The notes: a model not told the origin generated them from the letters alone. A DNA stretch of 56,901 nucleotides from CAYRTD01 sp964426915 (GCA_964426915.1 CAYRTD010000008.1:1-56901); one strand, 5' to 3'; shown: positions 43,645-52,928, counted from the stretch's first letter. Translations and numbers: made by a program.

Positions 43645-43975
43645 AGTGTCCGTCAATAAAGTCGAGTGTCTGGATCATAACCGAACCCGCCAAATGGCGG
43701 AGCTCAGTGAAGATAATGTTCGAGATCAAGGTTTGCGACCGCGTGTCGCTGAAGCTTTCCGCGAGCGTTGAAGCTACTCTGCGCTGCGCCTTCAGGCAAG
43801 CTTTTGGCGGCCGAAGGAGGCGGTCAGGCCTGTCCACGGTACTCCGGGAAATACCGCTGATAAGATCCCTCGACTATTGCTCGGGATCAGTTCGGCTAAA
43901 TGATTTTGAAGGCCAAAATCATAGTCTCACTGAATTAACCCTGAATGAGTATATTGGACATTATGGACAGACACT
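43645..43975. repeat. MITE-like element A with possible AAAT target duplication
   Basis: A 331-bp non-coding unit. The left end is AGTGTCCGTCAATAAAGTCG; the right end, reverse-complemented, is AGTGTCTGTCCATAATGTCC. Both sides are flanked by AAAT, a possible 4-bp target duplication although the DNA is AT-rich. The interior holds GCGCTGCGCC-type palindromes and the conserved stretch CTGTCCACGGTACTCCGGGA onward (from about 43833), shared with the elements at 44382 and 50110. Apparent open frames here come from the repeat and were not called. Confidence 0.75.
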
Positions 43976-44077
43976 AAATAAAAAGCTGAGATATATCATG
44001 AACCACTAATAATATATTTATATATTTGCATTTGTTAATTGGTTTTAATTTAATGATTCACTACTTTCTGAAATAAA

Positions 44078-44377
44078 ATGAAAATCTCTGATTTAACAAC
44101 AGAACAACTGGACAAAGCCGCCAATATGCTCAAGGCAATTGCGCATCCTATGCGGATTGCCATATTAAAACATCTGGACCAAGGTAAAAAACTTACGGTT
44201 ACAGAAATTCACGAGCTTCTGGAAATTGAACAATCCACAACTTCACATCATCTTGGAATACTCAAAGATAAAGGGGTTCTTGCTTCACAAAGAGAGGGAA
44301 AGAACACCTATTATTTTTTGAAACATGATAATCTTAGCAGTATAGTGGATTGTATAAGTAAATGTGCATGTGACTAA
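44078..44377 (+). CDS. ArsR-family transcription regulator
   Basis: A 99-residue winged-helix repressor. Marks: ANMLKAIAHPMRIAILKHL, the recognition helix EIHELLEIEQSTTSHHLGIL and the wing GVLASQREGKNTYYFL. The C-terminal CISKCACD holds three cysteines that could bind metal, thiol or redox ligands, unlike the classical ELCVC site in helix alpha-3. The gene is sandwiched between two MITE-like elements (ending at 43975 and starting at 44382), so it stands alone with no obvious target gene beside it. Confidence 0.9.
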   Translation: MKISDLTTEQLDKAANMLKAIAHPMRIAILKHLDQGKKLTVTEIHELLEIEQSTTSHHLGILKDKGVLASQREGKNTYYFLKHDNLSSIVDCISKCACD

Positions 44378-44381
44378 CAAG

Positions 44382-44711
44382 AGTCTGTCCATAGTGTCCG
44401 ATATATGCATTATGCTTGCCGGAAAACTCTCATTTACAAGAGTAAACTCCGCTTTTTTCTGGCTTGTGCCTCCGCACGCTGTCGCAAGGCCTGATCTCGA
44501 ACATTAGCTTCGCTGAGCAGCGCAGAGTAGCTTCAGCGCTCGCGGAAAGCTTCATGCGAATGCGGTCACGCCTGTCCACGGTACTCCGGGAAATACCGCT
44601 GATGAGATCCCTCGGCTATTGCCCGGGATCAGTTCGACTAAATGATTTTGAAAACCAAAAGCATAGTCTCACTGAATTAAACCTGAATGAGTATATCGCA
44701 CCTTATGGACT
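44382..44711. repeat. MITE-like element B
   Basis: About 330 bp. The left end AGTCTGTCCATAGTGTCCGA and the right end (reverse complement AATTAGTCCATAAGGTGCGA) are imperfect inverted repeats. The right half matches element A closely from CGCCTGTCCACGGTACTCCG onward. The left half carries GATCTCGAACATTAGCTTCG, which is inverted relative to element A, where GATAATGTTCGAGATCAAGG reads the other way. The remaining gap to 44834 is AT-rich with no gene. Confidence 0.72.
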
Positions 44712-44834
44712 AATTAACTTCTTACTGATAATAACCACCAAGGTTTTTTTGCCCATGGTATTCATCAGAATTGTAAATAATAAATTTTATTATCGCGTAA
44801 CAAATTATAATTTTATTGACTAATAAATATAATA

Positions 44835-45284
44835 ATGGCAAAGATACGATTAACTAAAGAGTTTAGTTTTGAAATGGCTCATGCCCTGTATAATTATGAT
44901 GGACTTTGCAGTAATATTCATGGTCATTCTTATATTCTGTCTGTTACGCTTATAGGAGAGCCGGTAATTGACAGGTCTGATCCTAAATGTGGTATGGTTG
45001 TTGATTTTGGGGATATCAAAAGATGGGTTAAAAAGACTATTGTCGATGAATTTGATCACTCTCTGCTGATCTCACATTATGCAGATGCCTCTGAAATTTC
45101 TGCTTCCAAACAGATGTTCAAAAGGCTTAAGGTCATGAGTTTTCAGCCTACATGTGAAAATCTGCTGATTTATATTGCGGAAGAGATTAAAAAACAATTG
45201 CCGGGACATATACACTTACATTCACTTAAATTGCGTGAAACAAGTACTTCCTTTGCTGAATGGTACGCTGAGGATAATACATAA
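44835..45284 (+). CDS. queD: 6-carboxytetrahydropterin synthase QueD
   Basis: A 149-residue T-fold enzyme of the QueD/PTPS family, converting dihydroneopterin triphosphate to 6-carboxytetrahydropterin on the way to queuosine (7-deazaguanine) bases. Zinc ligands and catalytic residues are visible: FEMAHALYNYDGLCSNIHGHSY includes the first histidine, the nucleophile cysteine and the HGH pair, followed by GMVVDFGDIKRWV, EFDHSLLIS and the terminal KLRETSTSFAEWY. Complete. polA follows after 6 bp. Confidence 0.92.
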   Translation: MAKIRLTKEFSFEMAHALYNYDGLCSNIHGHSYILSVTLIGEPVIDRSDPKCGMVVDFGDIKRWVKKTIVDEFDHSLLISHYADASEISASKQMFKRLKVMSFQPTCENLLIYIAEEIKKQLPGHIHLHSLKLRETSTSFAEWYAEDNT

Positions 45285-45290
45285 TTAACT

Positions 45291-48056
45291 ATGACAGAAA
45301 AAAAGCTCTTTCTTTTAGATGCCTATGCCCTTATATTCAGGGCCTATTATGCTTTTATAACCAATCCGATTAAGAACACGAAAGGTTTTAATACTTCTAC
45401 AATTTTTGGTTTTATTAATACCCTTGATGAAGTTATAAGGAAAGAGAATCCTTCACATATCGCTGTTGTATTCGATCCTGCCGGTCCAACATTCAGAAAT
45501 GAACTGTACCCTGAATACAAGGCTAATAGAGAAGAAACTCCGGAAGATATTAGAGCCTCTTTTCCCTGGGTAAGAAAAATTATTGAGGCATATAATATTC
45601 CTGTTGTTGAGGCCCCCGGTTTTGAAGCTGATGATGTGATTGGAACCCTTTCCAAACAGGCGGAAAAAGAAGGGTTTAAGGTATTCTTGATGACCCCGGA
45701 TAAAGATTTCGCCCAACTTGTTTCGGAAAATATATTTATGTATAAACCCAAACGATCAGGGAACGAAGCCGAGATCCTCGGTGTGCAAGAAGTTAAAGAA
45801 AAATTCAGTGTGGAGGATCCCTTACAGGTTATCGATATCCTGGCACTTTGGGGCGATAGCTCCGACAATGTGCCTGGTATACCGGGTATTGGAGAAAAGA
45901 CATCAAAAAAGCTCATTTCTGAATTTAAGAGCCTTGAGGCTATATTGAATAATATCGATAAGTTTAAAGGAAAACAAAAAGAAAATATTCTTAATAGTAA
46001 AAAACAGGCAATTCTTTCTAAAGAACTGGTTACTATAAGACTTGATGCTCCGGTCGTCTTTGATGAAAAAAAGTTTAAAAAAGAAGAATTTGATAAGGAA
46101 AAACTTATTGCCCTGTTCGATGAGCTTGAATTTAAAGCATTGAAAAAAAGAATTATCGGAGAAAATACCAACACCAAAACCTCTTCTGTAACACAGGGCG
46201 ATCTTTTTACAGGATTCGAACAGCAAGGGAAAGAGCCTGAATCACAGCTTAATACGATCAAAACAATAAATAAAAAGTATTTCCTCCTTGAAACAATTGA
46301 GCAGGCAGAAAGTTTTAAGCAAAATGTATATTCAAAAGGAGCTGTTTGCTTTGATACAGAAACTACAGGTCTTGATCCATTTCTTTCGGAACTTGTGGGA
46401 GTTGCTTTATCATGTGAAAAAGATATTGCTTATTATTATTCTCATAATATTAATCCAAACAGGCAAATATTTGGGTTAATTAAAGAATTAATTGAAGATG
46501 AAAAGGTAAAAAAAGTTGGCCAGAATTTAAAATATGATATTCGAGTATTGAAACAATACGATATTCAATGTAAAGGAAAATTATTCGATACGATGGTCGC
46601 ACATTATTTATTGCAACCTGAGCAAAGGCATAATTTGAATACGCTCTCCGAATACTATTTGAAATACAGTCCAGTTCAAATAGAAACCCTAATCGGCCCG
46701 AAAGGAAAAATGCAAAAAACAATGGACGGGGTTTCTATCGAAAAGATTGTTGATTATGCCTGTGAGGATGCCGATATTACCTGGCAATTGTATGAAATTC
46801 TTGAAAAAGAACTCAAAGAGAATAATCTGGAAAAGCTTGCCTATGAAGTGGAAATGCCTCTTGTGCATGTCCTGGCCGAAATGGAACATAGTGGAGTTAA
46901 ACTCGACAGGAATAAAGTTAAGGACTATGCTGTTATCCTGAATAAAGAACTCATAGATATCGAAAAAGAAATTTATAAGCTCGCTGGTACAGAATTTAAT
47001 ATTTCCTCCCCAAAACAGTTGGGGGATATATTATTCGACAGGCTTAAGATCTCAGCAGATGCAAAAAGAACAAAAACCAAACAATATTCCACAAGTGAAG
47101 AAGTATTGGCTTCCCTTACCAATAAACATGAGATTATTCCTGCGGTTCTTGAGTTCAGGTCTCTTAGGAAACTTTTATCCACCTATGTTGAAGCCCTGCC
47201 TAAATTAATCAATACTAAAACAGGGCGTCTCCATACTTCTTTTAACCAGACACTTGTTGCAACGGGTAGACTTAGTTCCAATAACCCGAATCTTCAGAAT
47301 ATACCTATAAGGGAAGAAAGGGGAAGAGAAATCAGAAAGTCTTTTATTGCAGGTTCTGACAATAATATCCTTATTGCAGCAGATTATTCACAAATCGAAC
47401 TTCGTTTGATGGCTCATTTAAGTGGAGATGTGAATATGATCAATGCCTTCAGGGACAATGAAGATATTCATACTGCCACTGCAGCAAAGATCAATGGGAT
47501 ACCGGAGAACCAGGTTACACGGGAAATGAGAAGCACAGCAAAAACAGCTAATTTCGGGATCATTTATGGAATATCGGCCTTTGGGCTTGCCCAAAGATTA
47601 AAAATCAAAAGGACGGAAGCTAAGAACCTTATTGAAGGTTATTTTAATTCATTCCCGGGAGTAAGAAAATATATGGATGAAAGCATCCGTAAAGCCAGAG
47701 AAGAGAGTTGTGTCTATACAATTATGGGAAGGAAAAGATATCTGCCGGATATTCAGTCCAAAAACTCTCTGGTAAGAGGTATTGCCGAGAGAAATGCTAT
47801 TAATGCGCCTATACAGGGTTCGGCTGCTGATATTATAAAAATTGCCATGGTGAAGATCTTCAGAAGAATGAAAGAAGAAAATCTACACTCAAAGATGATA
47901 CTTCAAGTACATGATGAACTTATTTTTGATGTCATAGCTGAAGAGGAGGTAGCCATGATGAAGCTCATCAGGGAAGAAATGGAAAATGCCTGGGAACTTG
48001 ACGTCCCTCTGATTGTAGATATGGACAAGGGACAAAACTGGTATGAGGCTCACTAA
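45291..48056 (+). CDS. polA: DNA polymerase I
   Basis: A 921-residue family A polymerase. The N-terminal 5'-3' exonuclease/flap domain (about 1-290) has LLDAYALIFRAYYAF and GWE-like PGFEADDVIG. The 3'-5' exonuclease domain keeps the catalytic pair D355 and E357 in FDTETTGLDP. The polymerase domain has motif A AADYSQIELRLMAHLSGD, motif B RSTAKTANFGIIYGISAFGL and motif C QVHDELIFDV. It fills Okazaki and repair gaps. All three activities appear intact; the proofreading site is lost in some relatives but not here. Confidence 0.97.
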   Translation: MTEKKLFLLDAYALIFRAYYAFITNPIKNTKGFNTSTIFGFINTLDEVIRKENPSHIAVVFDPAGPTFRNELYPEYKANREETPEDIRASFPWVRKIIEAYNIPVVEAPGFEADDVIGTLSKQAEKEGFKVFLMTPDKDFAQLVSENIFMYKPKRSGNEAEILGVQEVKEKFSVEDPLQVIDILALWGDSSDNVPGIPGIGEKTSKKLISEFKSLEAILNNIDKFKGKQKENILNSKKQAILSKELVTIRLDAPVVFDEKKFKKEEFDKEKLIALFDELEFKALKKRIIGENTNTKTSSVTQGDLFTGFEQQGKEPESQLNTIKTINKKYFLLETIEQAESFKQNVYSKGAVCFDTETTGLDPFLSELVGVALSCEKDIAYYYSHNINPNRQIFGLIKELIEDEKVKKVGQNLKYDIRVLKQYDIQCKGKLFDTMVAHYLLQPEQRHNLNTLSEYYLKYSPVQIETLIGPKGKMQKTMDGVSIEKIVDYACEDADITWQLYEILEKELKENNLEKLAYEVEMPLVHVLAEMEHSGVKLDRNKVKDYAVILNKELIDIEKEIYKLAGTEFNISSPKQLGDILFDRLKISADAKRTKTKQYSTSEEVLASLTNKHEIIPAVLEFRSLRKLLSTYVEALPKLINTKTGRLHTSFNQTLVATGRLSSNNPNLQNIPIREERGREIRKSFIAGSDNNILIAADYSQIELRLMAHLSGDVNMINAFRDNEDIHTATAAKINGIPENQVTREMRSTAKTANFGIIYGISAFGLAQRLKIKRTEAKNLIEGYFNSFPGVRKYMDESIRKAREESCVYTIMGRKRYLPDIQSKNSLVRGIAERNAINAPIQGSAADIIKIAMVKIFRRMKEENLHSKMILQVHDELIFDVIAEEEVAMMKLIREEMENAWELDVPLIVDMDKGQNWYEAH

Positions 48057-48058
48057 GC

Positions 48059-48289
48059 CTAACCCCCTGCAAAAGGATGAAATATAAGTATTTTGTCTTT
48101 TTCCGTAATATCTGCACTTTCTCCGGAGAGAACAGAGTTAACCGATACGGCGGTATGCTGATCTTTGAGACCGGGTTTACGGGATATAAGAAATTGCTTT
48201 AATTCAGAAACCTTATGCATACTTTCTGTAATCTCAAGTTCGGTGGCTGAGAATAATTCTGCTGAAAGTCCTGTTAGTAAGATCTTCAT
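48059..48289 (-). CDS. MoaD/ThiS-type ubiquitin-like sulfur carrier
   Basis: A 76-residue beta-grasp protein ending in the di-glycine tail HPFAGG that MoaD/ThiS carriers need for adenylation and thiocarboxylate formation. The central TELEI ... VSVNSVLSG pattern fits MoaD. No moaE, moeB or thi genes are next to it; it sits convergent to polA and 11 bp downstream of the S41 protease gene. It could serve molybdopterin synthase or another sulfur-transfer pathway encoded elsewhere. Confidence 0.8.
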   Translation of the reverse strand: MKILLTGLSAELFSATELEITESMHKVSELKQFLISRKPGLKDQHTAVSVNSVLSGESADITEKDKILIFHPFAGG

Positions 48290-48300
48290 AAGATTTAAAT

Positions 48301-49956
48301 TTAATTTTTACCCAGAATGTCTGATACCAGCGATTTATCTGCTAAAATTTCCATTGACCTGTGAACTTGTTTATCGCTTTCTATGGAGAGTTTAATTCTT
48401 CCGCTCTGGAAATAATAGCGGCTTATGATCTCTTCATTTATTAATTCGATAATCTCATCTTTAAAACGGTTCAAATCTTTATTATTATCATGTTTTAATT
48501 TTTCACGCAGATCTTTAAACTCTTCTTCAGCGGTATCATAGTATTTCTCTGAGCGGGCAGTTTGTATTAAAGATTTTAAAATTTTTTCACTTTGTGTTTC
48601 ATAAGTGAAATTTCTGTCTTGCACAAAGCCGATAAATTCCTGGTAATCTTCCTCACTAATGCTAAAACCCTCTAATGCCGGAATATCACTATGATTTACC
48701 GTGTATTGTGTTGAATAATCAAATATCATGTTTTGTGCATAAAGCTGCATAGCCAGTTGATTAAATCTATCCATTGTATCAGGAATATCCGGCCTGATTC
48801 CACCACCATCATAAACAGTCCTTCCACCGGCTGTTTTATATTCAGATATCAGTGAATCCGGAATGTGTCCTACACTGCCATCCTCATTCCTGTTCGAATA
48901 ATCCAGCGCTTGTATACATCTTCCGCTTGGAATATAATATTTGGCAGTCGTAACTTTTAACTGTGTGTTGTATTTCAGCGATCTGGTGGTTTGTACAAGT
49001 CCCTTTCCGAATGTCCTTTGTCCCAGAATTACAGCCCGGTCAAGATCCTGGAATGCCCCGGCAACAATCTCCGATGCTGAGGCCGACCCGCGGTCGACCA
49101 GTACTACTATAGGTATATCGGTATCTATTGCCTCAAGTGTTGTATAATGATCTTTATCCCATTGCTTTACCTTTCCTTTCGTACTTACAATGAGTTGTCC
49201 CTTCTCAATAAAAAGATTGCATACCCGTACTGCCTCAATAAGTAGTCCACCAGGATTACCTCTTAAATCCAGGATAAGATTCTCAATTCCTTTCTTTTTA
49301 AGTTCAAAAAAAGCTTCTTTAGCTTCATTTCCCGCCCCAAGGGTGAAGTTGGAAAGCCTGATATATCCGGTTTTATCTTCGAGAACCCCCGAATAACTCA
49401 CATTTTTGATCTTTATTTGTTCCCGGGTTATCTTAACCTTCCTGTCATCGTCCTCTCCGGGTTTTTTTATTGTCAACTTCACTATGGTTCCCGGAGTTCC
49501 TTTCATCTTCTCACTGATCACGGAAAGGTCCTTGCCTTCTGCTTTTAAGCCATCGACGGAAATAATCTTATCTCCGGCCCGAAGACCTGCTTTTGCTGCC
49601 GGAGAGTCTTCATAGGGTTCTGCAATGATCACCTCTTCGCCGCTTTTCCTTATTAATGATCCTATTCCTCCGTATTTTCCAGTGGTCATTAAATTAAAAT
49701 TGTCCAGTTCCGACTCTGAAATGAAGGTTGTATAAGGATCAAGGGAATTCAGCATCGCATCAATTCCGGTTTCAATGAGTTTTTCCGGATCTGACTCATC
49801 TACATAAAACAAATTCAACTCCCTGAAAAGGGAATAAAAAATATCGAGATTTTTAACAATTTCAAAATCCCTGTCGTTGACCTTTACAAAACCAAATGAG
49901 AGTATCGCTCCAAGTGAAATTATAATTGCCAGTCTTTTCTTTCTAAAAAATTTCAT
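48301..49956 (-). CDS. C-terminal processing protease (S41) with PDZ domain
   Basis: A 551-residue protein with an N-terminal membrane anchor or signal (LAIIISLGAILSFGFV). A PDZ domain (about 85-165; YGGIGSLIRKSGEEVIIAEP, then GLRAGDKIISVDG) precedes the S41 protease core: LILDLRGNPGGLL, the catalytic serine in RGSASASEIVAGAF and the lysine in GQRTFGKGLVQT. It is a periplasmic tail-specific protease. The C-terminal about 130 residues are helical. Complete and typical of the two or three CtpA-like proteases per Bacteroidota genome. Confidence 0.94.
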   Translation of the reverse strand: MKFFRKKRLAIIISLGAILSFGFVKVNDRDFEIVKNLDIFYSLFRELNLFYVDESDPEKLIETGIDAMLNSLDPYTTFISESELDNFNLMTTGKYGGIGSLIRKSGEEVIIAEPYEDSPAAKAGLRAGDKIISVDGLKAEGKDLSVISEKMKGTPGTIVKLTIKKPGEDDDRKVKITREQIKIKNVSYSGVLEDKTGYIRLSNFTLGAGNEAKEAFFELKKKGIENLILDLRGNPGGLLIEAVRVCNLFIEKGQLIVSTKGKVKQWDKDHYTTLEAIDTDIPIVVLVDRGSASASEIVAGAFQDLDRAVILGQRTFGKGLVQTTRSLKYNTQLKVTTAKYYIPSGRCIQALDYSNRNEDGSVGHIPDSLISEYKTAGGRTVYDGGGIRPDIPDTMDRFNQLAMQLYAQNMIFDYSTQYTVNHSDIPALEGFSISEEDYQEFIGFVQDRNFTYETQSEKILKSLIQTARSEKYYDTAEEEFKDLREKLKHDNNKDLNRFKDEIIELINEEIISRYYFQSGRIKLSIESDKQVHRSMEILADKSLVSDILGKN

Positions 49957-50109
49957 CTATAATTATCTTTTATTTATCAAGCCTGTGTGAGTACTTCGAT
50001 CAAATCCCCTGACTCAAGCTTTTATAACGTAAAATTTTAACATAGCAGTATCAAAAATACGGATAAATTTGTGTGATGTTGATAATTTTAAGAAATATTA
50101 ACCTAAGAG

Positions 50110-50259
50110 ACGCCTGTCCTCGGTACTCCGGGAAATACCGCTGATGAGATCCCTCGGCTATTTCCCGAAAGCTTTCGGGACGGGATCAATTCGGCTAAAT
50201 GATTTTGAATACCAAAATCATAGACTCACTGAGTAAATCGAACAATATGGACAGACACT
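50110..50259. repeat. one-ended MITE-like element C
   Basis: The right-hand half of the element family: CGCCTGTCCTCGGTACTCCG onward through the shared GGGATCAATTCGGCTAAATG and ending ATGGACAGACACT. It contains an extra perfect palindrome CCCGAAAGCTTTCGGG. The left end is missing. Its right end supplies the stop codon of the receiver gene read on the minus strand. The preceding 49957-50109 holds no gene. Confidence 0.7.
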
Positions 50260-50653
50260 AACCAAGTATATCAGAAAGACAATCATAAAGAATTTTTTTC
50301 CTAATCGGTTTGCTCAGGTATTCATCACAACCAGCTTCAAAACAGTGTATTCTGTCGTCGCCCAAAGCGTATGCAGTTTGAGCGATAATGGGTAGGGAGG
50401 GGTGGGTTTTTTTAATTTCCCTGGTCGCCTCGAAACCATCCATAATTGGCATTTTGATATCCATAAGAATGAGATCCACTTTCATTTCTTTTACAAATTC
50501 AATGGCCTGCCTGCCGTTCCAGGCGTGGATTACCTTAGCTCCTGTCGGTATTATCAGTGTCTCGATAAAGAGAAAATTAATTTCTTCATCCTCGGCTATC
50601 AGGATTGTTTTCCCTTTAAAATCAGGCATTTTAGTATTTACACTGGTCATCAT
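50258..50653 (-). CDS. single-domain response regulator (receiver only)
   Basis: About 131 residues from the ATG at 50653 (a GTG at 50659 is also possible). A complete CheY-like receiver: TILIAEDEEINFLF acidic pocket, phosphoacceptor in LILMDIKMPIMDG, the threonine of IIAQTAYAL and the lysine of LSKPI. It closely resembles the C-terminal receiver of the hybrid kinase at 2839-5121 (shared ILIAED and IAQTAYA). The TAG stop lies at the boundary with repeat element C, so the native C-terminus may have been trimmed. It may be a phosphorelay intermediate or a receiver module freed from a kinase. Confidence 0.88.
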   Translation of the reverse strand: MMTSVNTKMPDFKGKTILIAEDEEINFLFIETLIIPTGAKVIHAWNGRQAIEFVKEMKVDLILMDIKMPIMDGFEATREIKKTHPSLPIIAQTAYALGDDRIHCFEAGCDEYLSKPIRKKILYDCLSDILG

Positions 50654-50659
50654 CGACAC

Positions 50660-50862
50660 AAAACATTAGGTTGGGTTTGCTTAAATGTTTTTATATTTAA
50701 AATATAAATATACACATATGTGAAAAATAACAAAATATTATTTTATTCTACCTCACTTCCGGATGCCGGCCTTGAGGTTCTCAGCCATGTCTTGTTTTTA
50801 TAGCAAGCATTAGCCGGCTCGCCTTTCCTGATTAAAGCTGCCCTTAAATTTTAACTGTAGCA
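50660..50862. other. short intergenic region
   Basis: About 200 bp with AT-rich DNA containing promoter-like sequence for the receiver gene, and a GC-richer patch (50759-50830) with the near-palindrome GCCGGC / GCCGGCT. No gene is apparent. Confidence 0.4.
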
Positions 50863-52068
50863 TTAAAAGCTAAATTTGTAGCGCACAAAACCAAAAAATA
50901 TTGTTGTTCTTTTTTCTGAATCAGAACCCGGGTCTAAAGGATTTGCAAAATTTCCGTTAAAGATCTGTGAGATCAGACTTACCTCTGAATCGTCGGTTAG
51001 GGAATATTCCAGAGAGGGCCCGGTATATATCCCTGAAATATCCGGGAAGTACATCAGGGAGAGACCTGCATTGAATAAGGGTGTAAAGGGATAGGACGTC
51101 TGTAAAAATAAATTCCACTCTGAAAATGACATTTTTTTCACATCCAGAGTACCCTGGTAATATTCATAAAAGCCGGTAACTCCATATCCTTCAGGTTGCT
51201 CACTATATAGACTTTCGAATTGAAGATACAAGGAATTTTTAAAAGTATAATCCAGAGATAAAGAGCTGATAAATATGCCGGAAGTATCTGATGCTTTATC
51301 TAAGGGATGAAAATAGGATGCTTCACCACGGAAACCGGCTCCTTTAATATCGCCCGACCATCCAAGGCCGCCAAAAATATCAGTTTCGGATAATATTCCT
51401 CCAATAACCTGAAGGTCATAACCCCATTTGTTAAAACGGTAGAAGCCTGCCGCTGTTAGTTTATTATTGTGGTCAAGTTTTGCTGCAATTTCGGCAGTGG
51501 AAGTATAATCTGGATAATATTGAAACCGGATCGCATCGCTGCCTGGCTTTTCCGGATAATCAAAATCAAAGTAATTCTGAACATTAAATACATCATTTGG
51601 ATTCCAAACCATGGTCTGTCCCCAGTTAATCCTTTGTCTTCCGGCGGTGAATACAAGATTACCTTCCGTATATTTGATATATAACCGATCGATAGAAGTA
51701 TTCAGAAAATAGGATTTTCCCTCAAAGATATTCATCGACAGATCCATAAAATTATCCTCGTTGTCTATCCGCTCCGCATAAGCGGGATTTAAAACTATAG
51801 ACTGACCATACATAAACCGGTTCCTGAATTGTATGCTGGTAGTTAGTTTATTTCCTGCATACCAGAAAAAGTTAAGACGATTATGGAAGAGGTTGTCATT
51901 AATCCATTTGCCATCAATATCTGTAATCATAACGGACTGCATGTTGGATAAATATCCTCTTAATTCAAATGATGAACCGGATAAAATTTCCTCTTCATCA
52001 TTATTTTGCGAATAAGAAAAATGTGAAATACATAAAATGCATATTATTAGACAAATAAAAATTCTCAT
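50863..52068 (-). CDS. outer-membrane beta-barrel (porin-like) protein
   Basis: A 401-residue protein with a signal peptide (FICLIICILCISHFSYSQ) and a series of amphipathic beta strands ending FVRYKFSF, the C-terminal aromatic of an outer-membrane barrel. Phrases such as FTAGRQRINWGQTMVWNPNDVF recall DUF1302/porin-like barrels found next to LolCDE-like exporters. It is the last gene of the minus-strand cluster, 132 bp after the ABC ATPase gene, and the gap carries an isolated repeat end at 52127-52143. It is likely the outer-membrane outlet or partner of the exporter. Confidence 0.78.
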   Translation of the reverse strand: MRIFICLIICILCISHFSYSQNNDEEEILSGSSFELRGYLSNMQSVMITDIDGKWINDNLFHNRLNFFWYAGNKLTTSIQFRNRFMYGQSIVLNPAYAERIDNEDNFMDLSMNIFEGKSYFLNTSIDRLYIKYTEGNLVFTAGRQRINWGQTMVWNPNDVFNVQNYFDFDYPEKPGSDAIRFQYYPDYTSTAEIAAKLDHNNKLTAAGFYRFNKWGYDLQVIGGILSETDIFGGLGWSGDIKGAGFRGEASYFHPLDKASDTSGIFISSLSLDYTFKNSLYLQFESLYSEQPEGYGVTGFYEYYQGTLDVKKMSFSEWNLFLQTSYPFTPLFNAGLSLMYFPDISGIYTGPSLEYSLTDDSEVSLISQIFNGNFANPLDPGSDSEKRTTIFFGFVRYKFSF

Positions 52069-52200
52069 TTGAAATTATAATTTATCATATTTAAAATTTG
52101 GTAAATGAATATTACTTTTTAGGCACCCTCTATTGACAGACAAATCAGGAAGTCTTTTATTATTTGTTTCAAAGCTAATGGTTACTGATTATGGGAATCT

Positions 52201-52884
52201 TTATTTATTTTCATCTGAAATGACTTTTCCATCTTCAATTTTTATGATTCTTCTTGCTTTTTTTACTACTCTCTGGTCATGGGTAGAGAAGATGAAAGTA
52301 ATATTCTCTTCTTTGTTTAGTTTTTCCATTATATCCAGAAGATTTTCGCTTGATTTTGAATCGAGACTTGCGGTTGGTTCGTCGGCCAGTATAAACTTTG
52401 GCTTGGAGGCCAGTGCCCTGGCTACTGCTACTCTTTGTTGCTGGCCCCCCGAGAGCTTACCCGGACGGCTGTTGATCCTTTCTCCAAGCCCTACGGCTTT
52501 TAGAAGACTGGTTGCCCGGTCGTCTCTTTCTTTTTTGCTCTTTCCCTGAAGATGCATAATAAATTCGACATTTTCTTTAGCTGTTAATACCGGAATAAGA
52601 TTATATGCCTGGAATACAAATCCGATATATTGTTTCCTGAAGTCAATGAGCTTATTGGTAGATAGTCCCGCCAGGGTTGTGTTATTCACAATAACTTCAC
52701 CAGAGGTCGGGTCATCAAGACCACCGATAATATTTAGAAGCGTTGTTTTTCCCGATCCTGACGGACCAACAATGGCAGCAAACTCCCCTTCTTCAAAGTT
52801 CAGGTCAATTCCGTTGATTGCCTTAACTTCGACTTCCGTTTCAGCATATACTTTTGTTAATTCTTTAATCTCTATAATTTTCAT
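52201..52884 (-). CDS. LolD/MacB-type ABC transporter ATP-binding protein
   Basis: A 227-residue ABC ATPase. Walker A GPSGSGKTT, Q-loop VFQAYNLIPVLTAKENVEF, signature LSGGQQQRVAVARAL, Walker B FILADEPTASLDS and the H-switch STHDQRV are all present. The sequence context and LNIIGGLDDPTSGEV match the LolD/MacB/FtsE group that pairs with FtsX-type permeases. It follows two such permease genes, 44 bp after the nearer one. Confidence 0.93.
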   Translation of the reverse strand: MKIIEIKELTKVYAETEVEVKAINGIDLNFEEGEFAAIVGPSGSGKTTLLNIIGGLDDPTSGEVIVNNTTLAGLSTNKLIDFRKQYIGFVFQAYNLIPVLTAKENVEFIMHLQGKSKKERDDRATSLLKAVGLGERINSRPGKLSGGQQQRVAVARALASKPKFILADEPTASLDSKSSENLLDIMEKLNKEENITFIFSTHDQRVVKKARRIIKIEDGKVISDENK

Positions 52885-52928
52885 ATTCTTTGAATTTATT
52901 TTTTTATTACAGCTTTTGCCAGTATAGA

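Noticed and set aside
43707..44009. 100-codon open frame
   Set aside because: It is generated by repeat element A. The same peptide phrase (LSTVLREIPL) arises in element B, showing that the shared sequence is repeat DNA, not a protein family.
44464..44823. 119-codon open frame
   Set aside because: It is generated by repeat element B and the AT-rich flank; no conserved domain.
45347..46261. 304-codon minus-strand open frame
   Set aside because: It is the antisense shadow of polA, whose motifs are clear on the plus strand.
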